Positions 18,184 to 27,601 of a stretch of 64,000 nucleotides of DNA are shown piece by piece (positions within the stretch are counted from its first letter, which is position 1; each line of letters starts with the position of its first letter). The stretch covers positions 1-64,000 of the forward strand of contig NZ_JAHWGT010000003.1 of assembly GCF_020873895.1 (NCBI RefSeq), read 5' to 3'. Origin of the DNA: Streptomyces sp. DH12. GTDB taxonomy: Bacteria; Actinomycetota; Actinomycetes; Streptomycetales; Streptomycetaceae. The translations under genes were made by a program, and so were the position numbers. A model generated the notes under the pieces. The model was not told the origin of the DNA. It saw nothing but the letters and a program-made list of their open reading frames with translations, and searched no databases.

Positions 18184-19569
18184 ATGGCACCTTCGGCAGC
18201 CCAGCGCATCGTCATCGAGAACTGCGCGATCGCGACCGTCGACGCCCAGGACACCGAGTACGCCTCGGGCCACGTCGTCATCGCGGACAACAGGATCGAG
18301 TCGATCGGCGCGGGACGGGCCCCCGAGGGCCTCACGGACGTGGTCCGCCGCATCGACGGGACCGGGCACCTCGTCACGCCCGGCCTGGTCAACACCCACC
18401 ACCACTTCTACCAGTGGATCACCCGCGGCCTCGCCACCGACCACAACCTCTTCGACTGGCTCGTCGCGCTCTACCCCACCTGGGCGCGGATCGACGAGCA
18501 GATGGTCCGCGCGGCCGCCCAGGGATCCCTGGCGATGATGGCCCGCGGCGGCGTCACCACCGCCATGGACCACCACTACGTCTTCCCCCGCGGCTCCGGC
18601 GACCTGTCCGGCGCGATCATCGGCGCCGCCGCCGAGATGGGCGTGCGCTTCACCCTGGCCCGCGGTTCCATGGACCGCAGCGCCAAGGACGGCGGCCTGC
18701 CGCCGGACTTCGCGGTCGAGACCCTCGACGGCGCCCTCGCCGCGACCGAGGAGACCGTCCGCGCGCACCACGACGCCTCCTTCGACGCGATGACCCAGGT
18801 CGCCGTCGCCCCCTGCTCGCCCTTCTCCGTCTCCACCGAACTGCTCCGGCAGGGCGCCGAACTCGCCCGCCGCCTCGGCGTGCGCCTCCACACCCACGGC
18901 TCGGAGACGGTCGAGGAGGAGAAGTTCTGCCACGAGCTGTTCGGCATGGGCCCCACCGACTACTTCGAGTCGACGGGCTGGCTCGGCGAGGACGTGTGGA
19001 TGGCGCACTGCGTCCACATGAACGACTCCGACATCGAGGCGTTCGCCCGGACGCGGACGGGCGTCGCGCACTGCCCCTCCTCCAACGCCCGCCTCGCCGC
19101 CGGCATCGCCCGCGTACCCGACATGCTTAAGGCCGGCGTACCCGTCGGCCTCGGCGTCGACGGCACCGCCTCCAACGAGTCCGGCGAACTCCACACCGAG
19201 CTGCGCAACGCCCTCCTCGTCAACCGGCTCGGCGCCCACCGCGAGGCCGCCCTCAACGCCCGCCAGGCCCTGCGCCTCGGCACGTACGGGGGCGCCCAGG
19301 TCCTCGGCCGCGCCGAGCAGATCGGCTCCCTCGAAGCGGGCAAGCTCGCCGACCTCGTGCTGTGGAAGCTGGACACGCTCGCCCACGCCTCCATCGCCGA
19401 CCCGGTCACCGCGCTGGTCTTCGGCGCGGCGGCCCCGGTCACCGCGTCGTTCGTCAACGGCCGGCAGATCGTCGAGGACAACCGCCTGCTGACCGCCGAC
19501 GAGAACGCCATCGCGCGGTCCACCAGGGACGAGGCCCAGCGCCTCGCCCGCATCGCCGCCCAGGGCTGA
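18184..19569 (+). CDS. 8-oxoguanine deaminase-like amidohydrolase
   Basis: A 461-residue amidohydrolase of the guanine/8-oxoguanine deaminase class. The Zn ligands are visible: LVNTHHHFYQWITRG (His-x-His), LHTHGSETVEEE, AHCVHMND and the Asp in GLGVDGTASNESGE. The HHFYQ and SNESGE signatures point to 8-oxoguanine deaminase (or isoguanine/hydroxyatrazine relatives), giving urate from 8-oxoguanine, which uricase would then use. The ATG at 18184 follows AGAAGGA. It follows the uricase terminator by 117 bp and is followed by a very strong hairpin. No TTCAAC-type site was seen in front of it. Confidence 0.85.
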   Translation: MAPSAAQRIVIENCAIATVDAQDTEYASGHVVIADNRIESIGAGRAPEGLTDVVRRIDGTGHLVTPGLVNTHHHFYQWITRGLATDHNLFDWLVALYPTWARIDEQMVRAAAQGSLAMMARGGVTTAMDHHYVFPRGSGDLSGAIIGAAAEMGVRFTLARGSMDRSAKDGGLPPDFAVETLDGALAATEETVRAHHDASFDAMTQVAVAPCSPFSVSTELLRQGAELARRLGVRLHTHGSETVEEEKFCHELFGMGPTDYFESTGWLGEDVWMAHCVHMNDSDIEAFARTRTGVAHCPSSNARLAAGIARVPDMLKAGVPVGLGVDGTASNESGELHTELRNALLVNRLGAHREAALNARQALRLGTYGGAQVLGRAEQIGSLEAGKLADLVLWKLDTLAHASIADPVTALVFGAAAPVTASFVNGRQIVEDNRLLTADENAIARSTRDEAQRLARIAAQG

Positions 19570-19893
19570 GCCCCGGCGTCGATCCACGAAGTCCGGCCGG
19601 GGGGGACGGCCCCCGGCCGGTCACCGCGGACCCGAGCGGGGTCCGCGGGAGCCCGACCGGGGGGTGCCGTACCGCATCCGGTACGGCACCCCCCGGGACG
19701 GTCCGCGCGCCCGCACGTGCGACAACCCCTCCGGCCCCGGCCGACGGCCCCGCCGCCGCACCCTCCGACCGCGACGCCCCTCGTCGCCGCACCCCTCCAC
19801 CGCCGCACCCCCTCACCGACCTCCCGCATCACCTCAGCACCTCCCTGAAACCCGTGTCACACCGCCGACGCGTTAACCGACCGGAGGAACCCC
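19570..19893. other. 324-bp spacer between deaminase and permease genes
   Basis: It holds the strong hairpin at 19657-19696 and, next to the permease, the ribosome site GGAGGAA. I see no gene or operator of the shared types here. Confidence 0.6.
19657..19696. terminator. 18-bp perfect-stem terminator
   Basis: CCGGGGGGTGCCGTACCG (19657-19674) pairs perfectly with 19679-19696 around the loop CATC. It is the longest perfect stem I found in the window and separates the deaminase from the permease. Confidence 0.85.
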
Positions 19894-21429
19894 GTGGCCG
19901 CCATGCCCAGGTCCCACAATGATGCAGGCAACCAGACCCCCGCCCACAGCACCGACCGCCCCGCCCCCAGCACCGCTCCCGACCCCGGTCCCGACGCACC
20001 CGGCGCCCCCGACCCCGGGACCGCCCCCGCGGGCGGCAAGCACCCGGTCGACGAGACGCTCCCGCCCCTGCGGATGGTCACCAGCGGCCTCCAGCACGTG
20101 GCCGCCATGTACGCGGGCGTCGTCGCCCCGCCCCTGATCGTCGGCGCCGCCGTCGGCCTCTCCGCCACCGAGCTGACCTTCCTCACCGGCGCCAGCCTCT
20201 TCACCGCCGGCCTCGCCACCTTCCTCCAGACCCTCGGCGTCTGGAAGATCGGCGCCCGGCTGCCCTTCGTCAACGGCGTCACCTTCGCCGGCGTCGCCCC
20301 CATGCTCGCCATCGTCGACACGACCGAGGACAAGGCCGACGCCCTGCCCGTCATCTTCGGCGCGATCATCGTCGCCGGCCTGCTCGGCTTCCTCGCCGCC
20401 CCCTGGTTCAGCAAGCTCGTCCGCTTCTTCCCCCCGGTCGTCACCGGCTCGGTCATCACCCTGATCGGCGTCTCGCTGCTCCCGGTCGCGTTCGGCTGGG
20501 CGCAGGGCCCGAACCCCGCCGCCGACGACTACGGCTCCACCACCTACCTCGGCCTGGCGGCGGCGACCCTCCTCATCGTCCTCCTCATACGCCGGTTCAC
20601 CCGCGGCTTCGTCAAGCAGGTCGCCGTCCTCATCGGCCTCGTCCTCGGCACCCTGCTCGCCATACCGTTCGGCGTCACCGACTTCACCCCGGTCCTCGAC
20701 GCGGACCTGGTCGGCTTCCCCAGTCCCTTCCACTTCGGGGCCCCGCAGTTCGCCGTCGCCGCGATCATCTCCATGTGCGTGGTGATGCTCGTGTCCATGA
20801 CGGAGTCCACCGCGGACATGCTCGCCCTCGGCGAGATCGTCGACCGGCCCGCCGACGAGCGGACCATCGCCGCCGGCCTGCGAGCCGACACCCTCGGCTC
20901 GGCGATCAGCCCCCTGTTCAACGGTTTCATGTGCAGCGCCTTCGCCCAGAACATCGGCCTCGTCGCGATGACCCGGATCCGCAGCCGCTTCGTCGTCGCC
21001 GCGGGTGGCGGCTTCCTCGTCCTCATGGGGCTCTGCCCCGTGGCGGCGTCCCTGATAGCCGTGGTGCCGCGCCCGGTGCTCGGCGGCGCGGGCGTGGTCC
21101 TCTTCGGATCGGTCGCCGCGAGCGGCATCCAGACCCTGGTCAGGGCCGGTCTGGAGAAGGACAACAACGTCCTCATCGTGGCCGTGTCGCTGGCCGTCGG
21201 CATCATCCCCATCACGGCGCCGCGGTTCTACCACGCGTTCCCGGAGACCGCGAAGATCATCCTGGACTCGGGGATCTCGACCGGCTGTGTCGCCGCCGTC
21301 CTGCTCAACCTCGTCTTCAACCACCTCGGAGGCGGCGCCCGCCGCGACTGCGACGAGGTGACGGCGCCGATGGAACCGGGCGACGACATCACCGAGACCC
21401 GCGCCACGAAGCCGGCCCCCGCCCACTGA
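19894..21429 (+). CDS. NCS2 family xanthine/uracil/urate permease
   Basis: A 511-residue nucleobase:cation symporter-2 protein with about 12-14 membrane helices. It has the family motifs LQHVAAMYAGVVAPP in TM1, FVNGVTFAGVAPM, and the long signature ESTADMLALGEIVDRP followed by RADTLGSAISPLFNGF. The first 45 residues are an Ala/Pro/Asp-rich cytoplasmic tail, and another charged tail follows TM14. Position beside uricase and deaminase genes argues for uptake of urate or xanthine. The GTG at 19894 has GGAGGAA 7 bases upstream; an ATG three codons in is an alternative. A 17-bp-stem terminator follows. Confidence 0.9.
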   Translation: MAAMPRSHNDAGNQTPAHSTDRPAPSTAPDPGPDAPGAPDPGTAPAGGKHPVDETLPPLRMVTSGLQHVAAMYAGVVAPPLIVGAAVGLSATELTFLTGASLFTAGLATFLQTLGVWKIGARLPFVNGVTFAGVAPMLAIVDTTEDKADALPVIFGAIIVAGLLGFLAAPWFSKLVRFFPPVVTGSVITLIGVSLLPVAFGWAQGPNPAADDYGSTTYLGLAAATLLIVLLIRRFTRGFVKQVAVLIGLVLGTLLAIPFGVTDFTPVLDADLVGFPSPFHFGAPQFAVAAIISMCVVMLVSMTESTADMLALGEIVDRPADERTIAAGLRADTLGSAISPLFNGFMCSAFAQNIGLVAMTRIRSRFVVAAGGGFLVLMGLCPVAASLIAVVPRPVLGGAGVVLFGSVAASGIQTLVRAGLEKDNNVLIVAVSLAVGIIPITAPRFYHAFPETAKIILDSGISTGCVAAVLLNLVFNHLGGGARRDCDEVTAPMEPGDDITETRATKPAPAH

Positions 21430-21476
21430 TCCCCTCCTTGGCGGCGGGTACGGCCGCCGGTACCGGCGTCCTTCAC

Positions 21477-21517
21477 GGGTCCGGCCCCACGCGCCTTCGT
21501 CGCGTGGGGCCGGACCC
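21477..21517. terminator. terminator between converging genes
   Basis: A 17-bp perfect stem (21477-21493 with 21501-21517, GGGTCCGGCCCCACGCG paired with its complement) closes the loop CCTTCGT, between the permease and the converging exonuclease gene. Confidence 0.85.
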
Positions 21518-21617
21518 GCCGCCGTACGCGCCGGAACCCGGACCCGCCGGCCCGCCGGACCGCACCAGGTCGGGCCGCACCAGGTCGGACCGCCCCACCG
21601 GCCGGCCCGGGCCGGGT

Positions 21618-22226
21618 TCATCCGGCGGCGGGTCCCTCCCACGCCATCAGGTTGCTGAACAGCTCCGCCTGCTCGATCGCGTCGTCCCGGGCGTGGTGGG
21701 TGTGCCGGCGGCTCGACAGGAGTTCACGCGGCATCCTCCGCTTGGCGACGGCGCGCAGCGGCACGCGCGCCTTGGTCGCGTACAGCGTCTTCATGTCCAG
21801 GCACCCGGAGTGCCCGAACGGGCTGCCGCCGGTGAAGCGGATCAGGTACCAGTACAGGAACGTCCAGTCGTACGACGCCGGGTACCCGCACATCACCGGC
21901 TGCGCGTCGTCGCTCACCTGCCGCACCCAGGCGGTGAACTCCCGCATCGCGCTCCGGGGGTCGGCGCCCTCGATCCGCAGCCGGTCCCGGTCGAGGCCGC
22001 TGACGGCGAGCGCCTCCGGGACGAAGTCGTTCGCGACCGGCCGCAGTTCGCGGTAGAAGGTCGCCGCCTCGGGGTCTGCCGGCGTGTAATCGTCGGCGTC
22101 CTGCCGCCCCGCGACGGCGGCGCCGACGCTGAGCATCGAGTACGGACCGGGAATGGGGCCGTCCGCCTCGATGTCGACGGAGATGTACAGACTGGGGCGG
22201 GGACGCTGGACCATGCCGTGGAGCAT
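21618..22226 (-). CDS. DEDD-family 3'-5' exonuclease-like protein
   Basis: A 202-residue ribonuclease-H-fold exonuclease. It has ExoI YISVDIEADGP (Asp/Glu metal ligands), a middle segment with PASYDWTFLYW carrying the second Asp, and ExoIII-like HHARDDAIEQAELF with the terminal Asp and preceding His (DEDDh type). It is probably an RNA or ssDNA exonuclease; the substrate is not known. Two ATGs four codons apart (22226 and 22214) are possible; GGAGG lies 11 bases before the first. It is not linked functionally to the neighbours. Confidence 0.75.
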   Translation of the reverse strand: MLHGMVQRPRPSLYISVDIEADGPIPGPYSMLSVGAAVAGRQDADDYTPADPEAATFYRELRPVANDFVPEALAVSGLDRDRLRIEGADPRSAMREFTAWVRQVSDDAQPVMCGYPASYDWTFLYWYLIRFTGGSPFGHSGCLDMKTLYATKARVPLRAVAKRRMPRELLSSRRHTHHARDDAIEQAELFSNLMAWEGPAAG

Positions 22227-22286
22227 GCCACGGCGGACCTCCGTTCCCCACTGGATATAGCCGCACGCCCCGGTACGGGCGGGGAG

Positions 22287-22910
22287 CTATCCGGTGCGGC
22301 CCCCCGCTCGGGTGGCGCCCGCCGGCCAGTCCGGCCGGCGCCCGCTGAGGCCGATGACCCGGTCCAGGAGCGGCGCGCCGTCCGGTACGGGCACGGGCGG
22401 GCCGAACGGGCCCTTGCCGTCGACCCGTTCGGCGGCGGACGGTGCCTGGAACGCGTACGACACCCGCAGCTCGTCGTCGTCCGGCGCGTACGGCAGGCCG
22501 GTCGCCCGCGCCAGGTCCCAGCCATGGACCAGCAGCTCGTCGAAGGCGACCAGCCCTGCCACGCTCCCCGGCAGTTCGACGCCGCCCGCCCGCGTCACGC
22601 CCTCCCAGGCGCCCGGCTCCCGCCACGCCTCCGCCAGCTCCTCCAGCCGCCGGGGGATCGAGGTCCGCCACTCCTCCGCGAGCACCGGCCGCGCGTCACC
22701 GGGATCCGTGTCCGTGGTCGGCCCGAACTCCTTGCGCGCCGTGTCCCGGAAGGCGAGGGCGAGCCCGCCGATGTGGGCGAGCAGCTCCCGTACCGCGTAG
22801 TCGGGGCAGGGCGTGGGCAGGTCGAGCCACCTGTCCTCGGTCCGGGACACCAGCCCGGCGACACGGCGGGCCACGGGCCCGAGGTCCACTCTCTCGATCG
22901 ATGTCTCCAT
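22287..22910 (-). CDS. TIGR03086-type maleylpyruvate-isomerase/DinB-like metal-binding protein
   Basis: A 207-residue four-helix DinB-like protein. The pattern LDLPTPCPDYAVRELLAHIG and FDELLVHGWDLARATG, with His in both, matches the mycothiol-dependent maleylpyruvate isomerase N-terminal/TIGR03086 family common in actinobacteria. Members use mycothiol or bind a divalent metal; the exact reaction is unknown. The ATG at 22910 fits the domain start. Confidence 0.75.
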   Translation of the reverse strand: METSIERVDLGPVARRVAGLVSRTEDRWLDLPTPCPDYAVRELLAHIGGLALAFRDTARKEFGPTTDTDPGDARPVLAEEWRTSIPRRLEELAEAWREPGAWEGVTRAGGVELPGSVAGLVAFDELLVHGWDLARATGLPYAPDDDELRVSYAFQAPSAAERVDGKGPFGPPVPVPDGAPLLDRVIGLSGRRPDWPAGATRAGGRTG

Positions 22911-22988
22911 ACACGTGCAGACCGCCGCCACCCCCGGAACTCATCGCTGCCTCCGCTCCTCCTCCAGGCGCCGCCGCCCCTTCGGCGG

Positions 22989-23570
22989 TCACCGCCCTCC
23001 CCGTCCCCCCTCCAGGCGCCGCCGGCACTCGCCGGTGAGCCACGGGTAGGCCCGCGCGATCGCCACATAGACCCGCTGCCGCAGCAGCCGCTCCGCCTCC
23101 GCCCGCCCGGAGGCGGCGAACAGGCCGTCCAGCAGGGCGTCGTACGACCGCAGCGCGCTTCGCAGGTAACCGACCTGCCATCGCGCCAGGTCCCCGGCCG
23201 CCCCGTCGTCCTCCCCGGTCCCGCCGACCTCCCGCCGGTACCGCACCGCCCGCCGCTCCAGCTCCGCGGGCGACAGGATCGGCACCCGGATCGGCTCCGC
23301 CCGCAGCGTCGCCAGCACCGCCCGCCGCCTCCGCTCGGCCGCCGCCCGCACTCCCGCCGTCCCGCCGGCCCGCGCGCACGACCCGAACTCCCGTGTCCGC
23401 TCGACGGCCTCCACCCGCGCCAGCAGGTAGAGCCGCACGGGCGCCCCGACGCCCCGCCGCGGATCGCGCCCCTGCACGTCCGGCTCCCCCAGCACGTCCC
23501 GCACCATCCCGTCGGTCCACCCCCGCGACCGCAGCCCCTCCAGGGACACGAAGGTCGTACGATCCGTCAC
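22989..23570 (-). CDS. hypothetical protein, 193 residues
   Basis: I do not recognise a named family. The N-terminal 55 residues (SLEGLRSRGWTDGMVRDVLG, then GAPVRLYLLARVEAVE) look like a winged-helix-type module in which a glycine loop is followed by an Arg-rich helix. The rest is helical and Arg-rich, with RAEPIRVPILSPAELERRAV, and there is no membrane segment. The GTG at 23570 follows GGGGGA. The gene diverges from the membrane protein at 23793. A nucleic-acid-related role is only a guess. Confidence 0.6.
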   Translation of the reverse strand: MTDRTTFVSLEGLRSRGWTDGMVRDVLGEPDVQGRDPRRGVGAPVRLYLLARVEAVERTREFGSCARAGGTAGVRAAAERRRRAVLATLRAEPIRVPILSPAELERRAVRYRREVGGTGEDDGAAGDLARWQVGYLRSALRSYDALLDGLFAASGRAEAERLLRQRVYVAIARAYPWLTGECRRRLEGGRGGR

Positions 23571-23792
23571 GATTCCCCCTTGTTCGACTACTCAGAGTGA
23601 CGAATCCAGTGAAGCGCATCCCACTGACAACACCTGCCGACGGCCCGCCCGGGCTCGTACGGGACGCCGCCGTCCGTCTCCGGCCCCGTACGGCGGGAGC
23701 CGGCCCGGGACGTGACGGGGCGGGCCCTCCCAGCCGGCCGGGCGCGTGCCGCCGATAGCCTCGTGGCCGCGAACCGACGACTTGGGGGAGAG

Positions 23793-25391
23793 TTGCAGAG
23801 GGCACGGTACGACCAGAGGGTGCTGACCCTGGTGGAGGTGAGGGGCCCGGAGCGGGACCACGACGAGGCGCAGGAGTGGTTCGGGCGGCGCGATTGGCCC
23901 GTGCTGGGCCGCTGGCCCTTCGGCGAGGGTCCCACGGTCGGGGTCCTGCGGGCCCGTCCCGACAGCGTCGTGTTCCTCGTGGAGGTGCGGTTCTTCGGGG
24001 CGCGCAACGCGCGGACCGGGCAGGCCGCCGCCTGGCGCGTCGACGGCCTGGCCAGGACCGCCAAGCTCCGGATGTACGTACGCCGTACCGAACTCGTCGA
24101 CCCGGACCGGGAGCTCCTGCCGCACTGGCGGGTCGTCACGACGCGCCACCGTCCGGCACCGCCGCCGGCCCCCCGCACCCGAACGTCGGCCGCCCGCTTC
24201 CGCCTCCGCGCGCGCCGCGCGCGGATCACGGAGTCCCTCGGCCGTCACGACACCGGCGAGTTCGCCTCGGGAACGCCCTCGGAGGCCCGCAGGCTCGCCC
24301 GGCTGGCATTGGAGCCCGGCGCGCCGCCGCCGGCCGGCGTGGACGTCCGGCCGACCGACGGCAGGGGGCGGAAGGACCGCCCCCTCGACCGGGAGGAGCA
24401 GATCGAGCGCGGGGTGCTGCGGCTCGCCCCCTGGCTGGGCCTGTGGCTCCTCGCCACGTTGCTGGCGCGCGCGGCGCATGGCGGGGTGGTGGTGTTCTGG
24501 CTGCTGGTGACTGCCGGCTCCCTCCTCGGCGTCCTGCGCGCGGCCGGCCGCATCACCCCGCACCGCAGGGCGGAGGGTCGCGTGGCCGGTGTGGTCGCGG
24601 CCGCCGTCCTGGCGGTGCTGCTCCACACCGACTACCTGTCAGGAACCTCCGTCGCGCTCACACCGTTCCAGGCACTGGTCGTCTGCGGGACGCTGTTCAC
24701 CGTCGCCGGGTGCTATCTGCTGGTGCGGCAGTGGACCTGGGGCGACTGGCTGAGCTGGGGGGCGCCCCTGGTGGGGTCGCTCGTCATCTCCGGTGTCGTC
24801 GCGTCCGGTTCGGTGCTCCATGCCTTCTACGCGGACGGACTGGACCTCAACCCGCAGGACCTCGACGTTCCCGGACTGTGGCAGGCGGCCTCGGCTGTGA
24901 AGCTCCTCGGCTTCCTGGCCCTCGTCCTCCTGGCGCCGGCGGCGTGGGGCATGATGAAGCACTTCCACCGCATCCCCCCGCGTGACGGCTCCAACGTCGC
25001 GCTGTACGCCCTGTTCCTCGTCGCGATCGTGGCGAGCGTCGGCGGCCTGGCGGCCCAGTCGGCGGCGAGCGCCGCCGAAGCCACCAAGGCGGCCGCTCAC
25101 GACCGCCGCACCCCGCCCCCGTACTTCGGCGTGAAGCCCAAGTGGACTTGCGTCCGCCCCGTCGTCGCGGCGGACCGCCTCCCCACCGACGGCGGTGTCC
25201 TCGCCTCCCCGGCGACGCGCCCCTACCTGCTGATCTCCGTCGCCGGCGGCAACGCGGTCCTGTGGGACGCCGACGCCGTCCCGGAGCCGGGCGCCTTCAA
25301 GGTCCCCGCGAACCGCGTCCAGCTCGTCCCGGCGCCCTCCCCGGACGCCGACTGCCGCCCGGGAAGGCCGGAAGGCGCGGGCCGGCTGTGA
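23793..25391 (+). CDS. multi-pass membrane protein of unknown function
   Basis: The first 190 residues are cytoplasmic and basic, with a beta-rich start (YDQRVLTLVEVRGPERDHDE) and a stretch LRARRARITESLGRHD. Then come about eight hydrophobic segments (for example WLGLWLLATLLARA, GVVVFWLLVTAGSLLGVL, LVGSLVISGVVASG and LLGFLALVLLAPAAWGMM). A 90-residue extracytoplasmic C-terminal domain has FGVKPKWTCVRP and a second Cys (DADCRPG) that may form a disulphide. The start is uncertain. TTG at 23793 lies just behind GGGGGAG but too close to it; in-frame GTGs at 23763 and 23820 are alternatives. Function is unknown. Confidence 0.6.
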   Translation: MQRARYDQRVLTLVEVRGPERDHDEAQEWFGRRDWPVLGRWPFGEGPTVGVLRARPDSVVFLVEVRFFGARNARTGQAAAWRVDGLARTAKLRMYVRRTELVDPDRELLPHWRVVTTRHRPAPPPAPRTRTSAARFRLRARRARITESLGRHDTGEFASGTPSEARRLARLALEPGAPPPAGVDVRPTDGRGRKDRPLDREEQIERGVLRLAPWLGLWLLATLLARAAHGGVVVFWLLVTAGSLLGVLRAAGRITPHRRAEGRVAGVVAAAVLAVLLHTDYLSGTSVALTPFQALVVCGTLFTVAGCYLLVRQWTWGDWLSWGAPLVGSLVISGVVASGSVLHAFYADGLDLNPQDLDVPGLWQAASAVKLLGFLALVLLAPAAWGMMKHFHRIPPRDGSNVALYALFLVAIVASVGGLAAQSAASAAEATKAAAHDRRTPPPYFGVKPKWTCVRPVVAADRLPTDGGVLASPATRPYLLISVAGGNAVLWDADAVPEPGAFKVPANRVQLVPAPSPDADCRPGRPEGAGRL

Positions 25392-25488
25392 CCTCCCGGG
25401 CCACGGGAGTGCGCTGTTCCTCCGTGACCCACTCGCGGAGCTTCTCGCGCGTCTCGGCATCCGTCGAGTGGATGACGGTGCCCGTCAT
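25297..25488 (-). other. possible small ORF or gene remnant, 63 codons
   Basis: An ATG at 25488 opens a frame reading MTGTVIHSTDAETREKLREW, then VTEEQRTPVAREVTAG, which looks protein-like for about 36 residues. It then runs antisense into the end of the membrane-protein gene. It may be a small gene or a remnant; codon bias alone cannot decide. Confidence 0.25.
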
Positions 25489-25510
25489 CCACGCAGCCGA
25501 TCTTTCCGAG

Positions 25511-25546
<36 letters not shown>

Positions 25547-25615
25547 ATCCGTGGTCCACAGGTGTCCCGCCACCGGATCGCGACCGGTGGCGGGGCACCA
25601 GGATGACCGAGGCGG

Positions 25616-25822
25616 TCAGGCTTTCCTGGTGTACGCGACGAAGGACGCCCACTGGTCATGGCCGAACGACAGCGGTGGCCGCGCCGTGTCTTTGGAGTCC
25701 CGCACGTGCACGCTGCATGACTGGGCTGCAACTTCGACGCACTGGCCACCTTCGCCACTGCTGTAGCTGCTCTTGCACCAGGCCAGCTCCTGGATGTCTA
25801 TCGTGTTCCTGCGGTCCTTCAT
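25616..25822 (-). CDS. DUF397 domain protein
   Basis: A 68-residue DUF397 protein: LAWCKSSYSSGEGGQCVEVA, VHVRDSKD and GHDQWASFVAYTRK are the family's conserved elements. Such proteins are encoded next to XRE-DUF5753 regulators and may act as their small antagonists or partners (the whiJ/bldB-associated paralogue sets of streptomycetes). The ATG overlaps the stop of the regulator gene by 4 bases, so they are cotranslated. Confidence 0.92.
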   Translation of the reverse strand: MKDRRNTIDIQELAWCKSSYSSGEGGQCVEVAAQSCSVHVRDSKDTARPPLSFGHDQWASFVAYTRKA

Positions 25823-26676
25823 AGTTCTCCCAGCAACCTCTCGATGAAGACCATCGACTCACGCGGGGTGAAAGCCTGCGCTCGGATGATTCCATACTGC
25901 GCTTCGAGGTCACGTACCTGCTTCCGCTCGACGTGAAGACGGCTGACGTTCTGGACCTCCACGTAGGCCACTCTCTGGCTGCTACTGGTCTCCATCAGCG
26001 TGAAGGCCCCGCTGAGCCCGGCGTGGTCCTCTCGGTCCAGCGGCATCACTTGCAGCTCCACGTTCCTCTTCTGACCCAGGAGAAGAAGCTGTTCCAGTTG
26101 GCCGCGGTGTACGGCACCACCGCCGACAGGTCTCCGCAGCACCGACTCCTCGATCACCGAGCTCATCAACGGCGCCGACCCCCGTGACAAGATCTCCTGC
26201 CGGGCCAGTCGCGCGGCGACGCGCTGCTCGATCGTCTCCTCGTCGAGCAGGGGGCGGCGCATGCCGAACACCGCGCGGGCGTACTCCTCGGTCTGGAACA
26301 GGCCGTTCACCACGTGCGTGTCGTAGAAGTGCAGCTCGACCGCCTGCGCTTCAACCCGCGCCGCGTCGCGGAAGAAGCTCGGGTACCGGACGCGCGCCAC
26401 CTCCTCCTTCCGCGCCGCCAGGATGCCCTTCGCGCCCAGCACCTCGTCCGCCTTCTCGATGAAGTGCTCCGTGGGAATGCGGCGGCCCTGTTCGACGGAC
26501 GCCACCAGAGCCTCGCTGTACCCGAGCCGTTCCCCGAACTCCACCTGCGACAGCCCGGCCAGCGTCCTGAAGATCTTCAGTTGCTTCCCGAAGGACCTCA
26601 GTACCTCCGCTCCCGCGTCGTCCCCGTCGTGCTCGCCACTGCCCGTCGGCCCCGCCGGCCGACGTTCCTCCGCCAT
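25819..26676 (-). CDS. XRE-family regulator with DUF5753 domain (WhiJ-like)
   Basis: A 285-residue regulator. The HTH_31/XRE domain is at residues of about 28-85 (FGKQLKIFRTLAGLSQVEFG, then SEALVASVEQGRRIP). The DUF5753 sensor domain follows (residues 95-280) with LFQTEEYARAVF and MPLDREDHAGLSGAFTLME, the conserved core. The ATG at 26676 has GGGGAG 5 bases upstream. It forms an operon with the DUF397 gene and diverges from an RsbW-like ATPase, the classic triad linked to development and antibiotic control. The target genes are unknown. Confidence 0.93.
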   Translation of the reverse strand: MAEERRPAGPTGSGEHDGDDAGAEVLRSFGKQLKIFRTLAGLSQVEFGERLGYSEALVASVEQGRRIPTEHFIEKADEVLGAKGILAARKEEVARVRYPSFFRDAARVEAQAVELHFYDTHVVNGLFQTEEYARAVFGMRRPLLDEETIEQRVAARLARQEILSRGSAPLMSSVIEESVLRRPVGGGAVHRGQLEQLLLLGQKRNVELQVMPLDREDHAGLSGAFTLMETSSSQRVAYVEVQNVSRLHVERKQVRDLEAQYGIIRAQAFTPRESMVFIERLLGEL

Positions 26677-26812
26677 GCTCCCCACCTCCGTATGCCCGTC
26701 GCCGGGGTAACGGATCGACGCCCCGACAGGCCACGCCCCGTACCCGTACAGCGATCGTCCGTACCTGTGGCACCGCTGGTGAGCCCACGGACGGGCCAAG
26801 ATCCTCGTAGGC

Positions 26813-27262
26813 ATGACGATCGGAACTCCCCCTCCCGCCGCCGGTGCCGTCCGCGAGTTCGCCATGAGGTTCACCTCGACCCCGCGCGGCGCGCGCCTCG
26901 CCCGCCGGTTGGTCTCGCACCGGCTGCACGACTGGGGCCACCCCTACGACGGTTCCGTCAACGAGACCGTGACGCTGATCGCCGCCGAACTGACCGCGAA
27001 CGCCGTGCGTCACGGCCACGTACCGGGTCGGGACTTCGCGTTGCGGCTCCTGGTCGCAGAAGCGGTCGTCCGCATCGAGGTCGCCGATACCCGCGCGGAG
27101 CGTCGGCCTTCGTCGGAAAGGCCCTGCCGACCGGGGCCCGACGAGGAGTCCGGCCGTGGCCTGCTGCTCGTCGCCGAACTCGCCGGCCGGTGGGGCGTCG
27201 TGCCGCGGACGGGAGCACCCGGCAAGAACGTCTGGGCGGAACTCGACCTCGTCTCGCGGTGA
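26813..27262 (+). CDS. RsbW/SpoIIAB-type ATP-binding protein
   Basis: A 149-residue GHKL-fold protein. The N-box is seen as TLIAAELTANAVRHGHV and the G1 box as IEVADTRAERRP. The G2-like segment is EESGRGLLLVAELAGRWGV. It may be an anti-sigma kinase or a non-kinase relative, and it completes the whiJ-like triad with the divergent XRE/DUF397 pair. The ATG at 26813 was chosen as the first start before the conserved fold; the ribosome site is weak. Confidence 0.85.
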   Translation: MTIGTPPPAAGAVREFAMRFTSTPRGARLARRLVSHRLHDWGHPYDGSVNETVTLIAAELTANAVRHGHVPGRDFALRLLVAEAVVRIEVADTRAERRPSSERPCRPGPDEESGRGLLLVAELAGRWGVVPRTGAPGKNVWAELDLVSR

Positions 27263-27384
27263 AGCCCGTTACCCGTCCGGCAGCCGGGCGGGAACGTCCG
27301 TCCCCTGGTTGGGCGCACCGGCGGCGCACTCCGACGGCGGGGCCCTCCTCTGGGCAGCGCGGTCGGCGGCCGGGTCACATTCGC

Positions 27385-27495
27385 TCAGGTGCCGTCCTGT
27401 GGGAGGAAGTCGTAGTAGTGCTCGCCGCCGACCAGGGCCGAGGTGACGCAGACGGGCAGGCCCCCGCGGATGCGGGGTACCTCCTGGGACGTCAT
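27385..27495 (-). CDS. possible 36-residue small protein
   Basis: Between 27263 and 27601 there is no clear gene, but an ATG at 27495 opens a 36-codon frame: MTSQEVPRIRGGLPVCVTS, then ALVGGEHYYDFLPQDGT. The composition is not typical of a random GC-rich frame (Tyr, Phe and Asp clustered). It has no good ribosome site. It may be a leaderless small gene, a remnant, or nothing. Confidence 0.25.
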   Translation of the reverse strand: MTSQEVPRIRGGLPVCVTSALVGGEHYYDFLPQDGT

Positions 27496-27601
27496 GCGGG
27501 TGAAGCCGGCGAGATACCGGGGACATGCGGGTCCGCCCCCGGCGCCGGGGGCGTCGGGGGCGGAGGGGGCCGTGGGAGGGGCCCGTCGGCTGCTGTGCGG
27601 G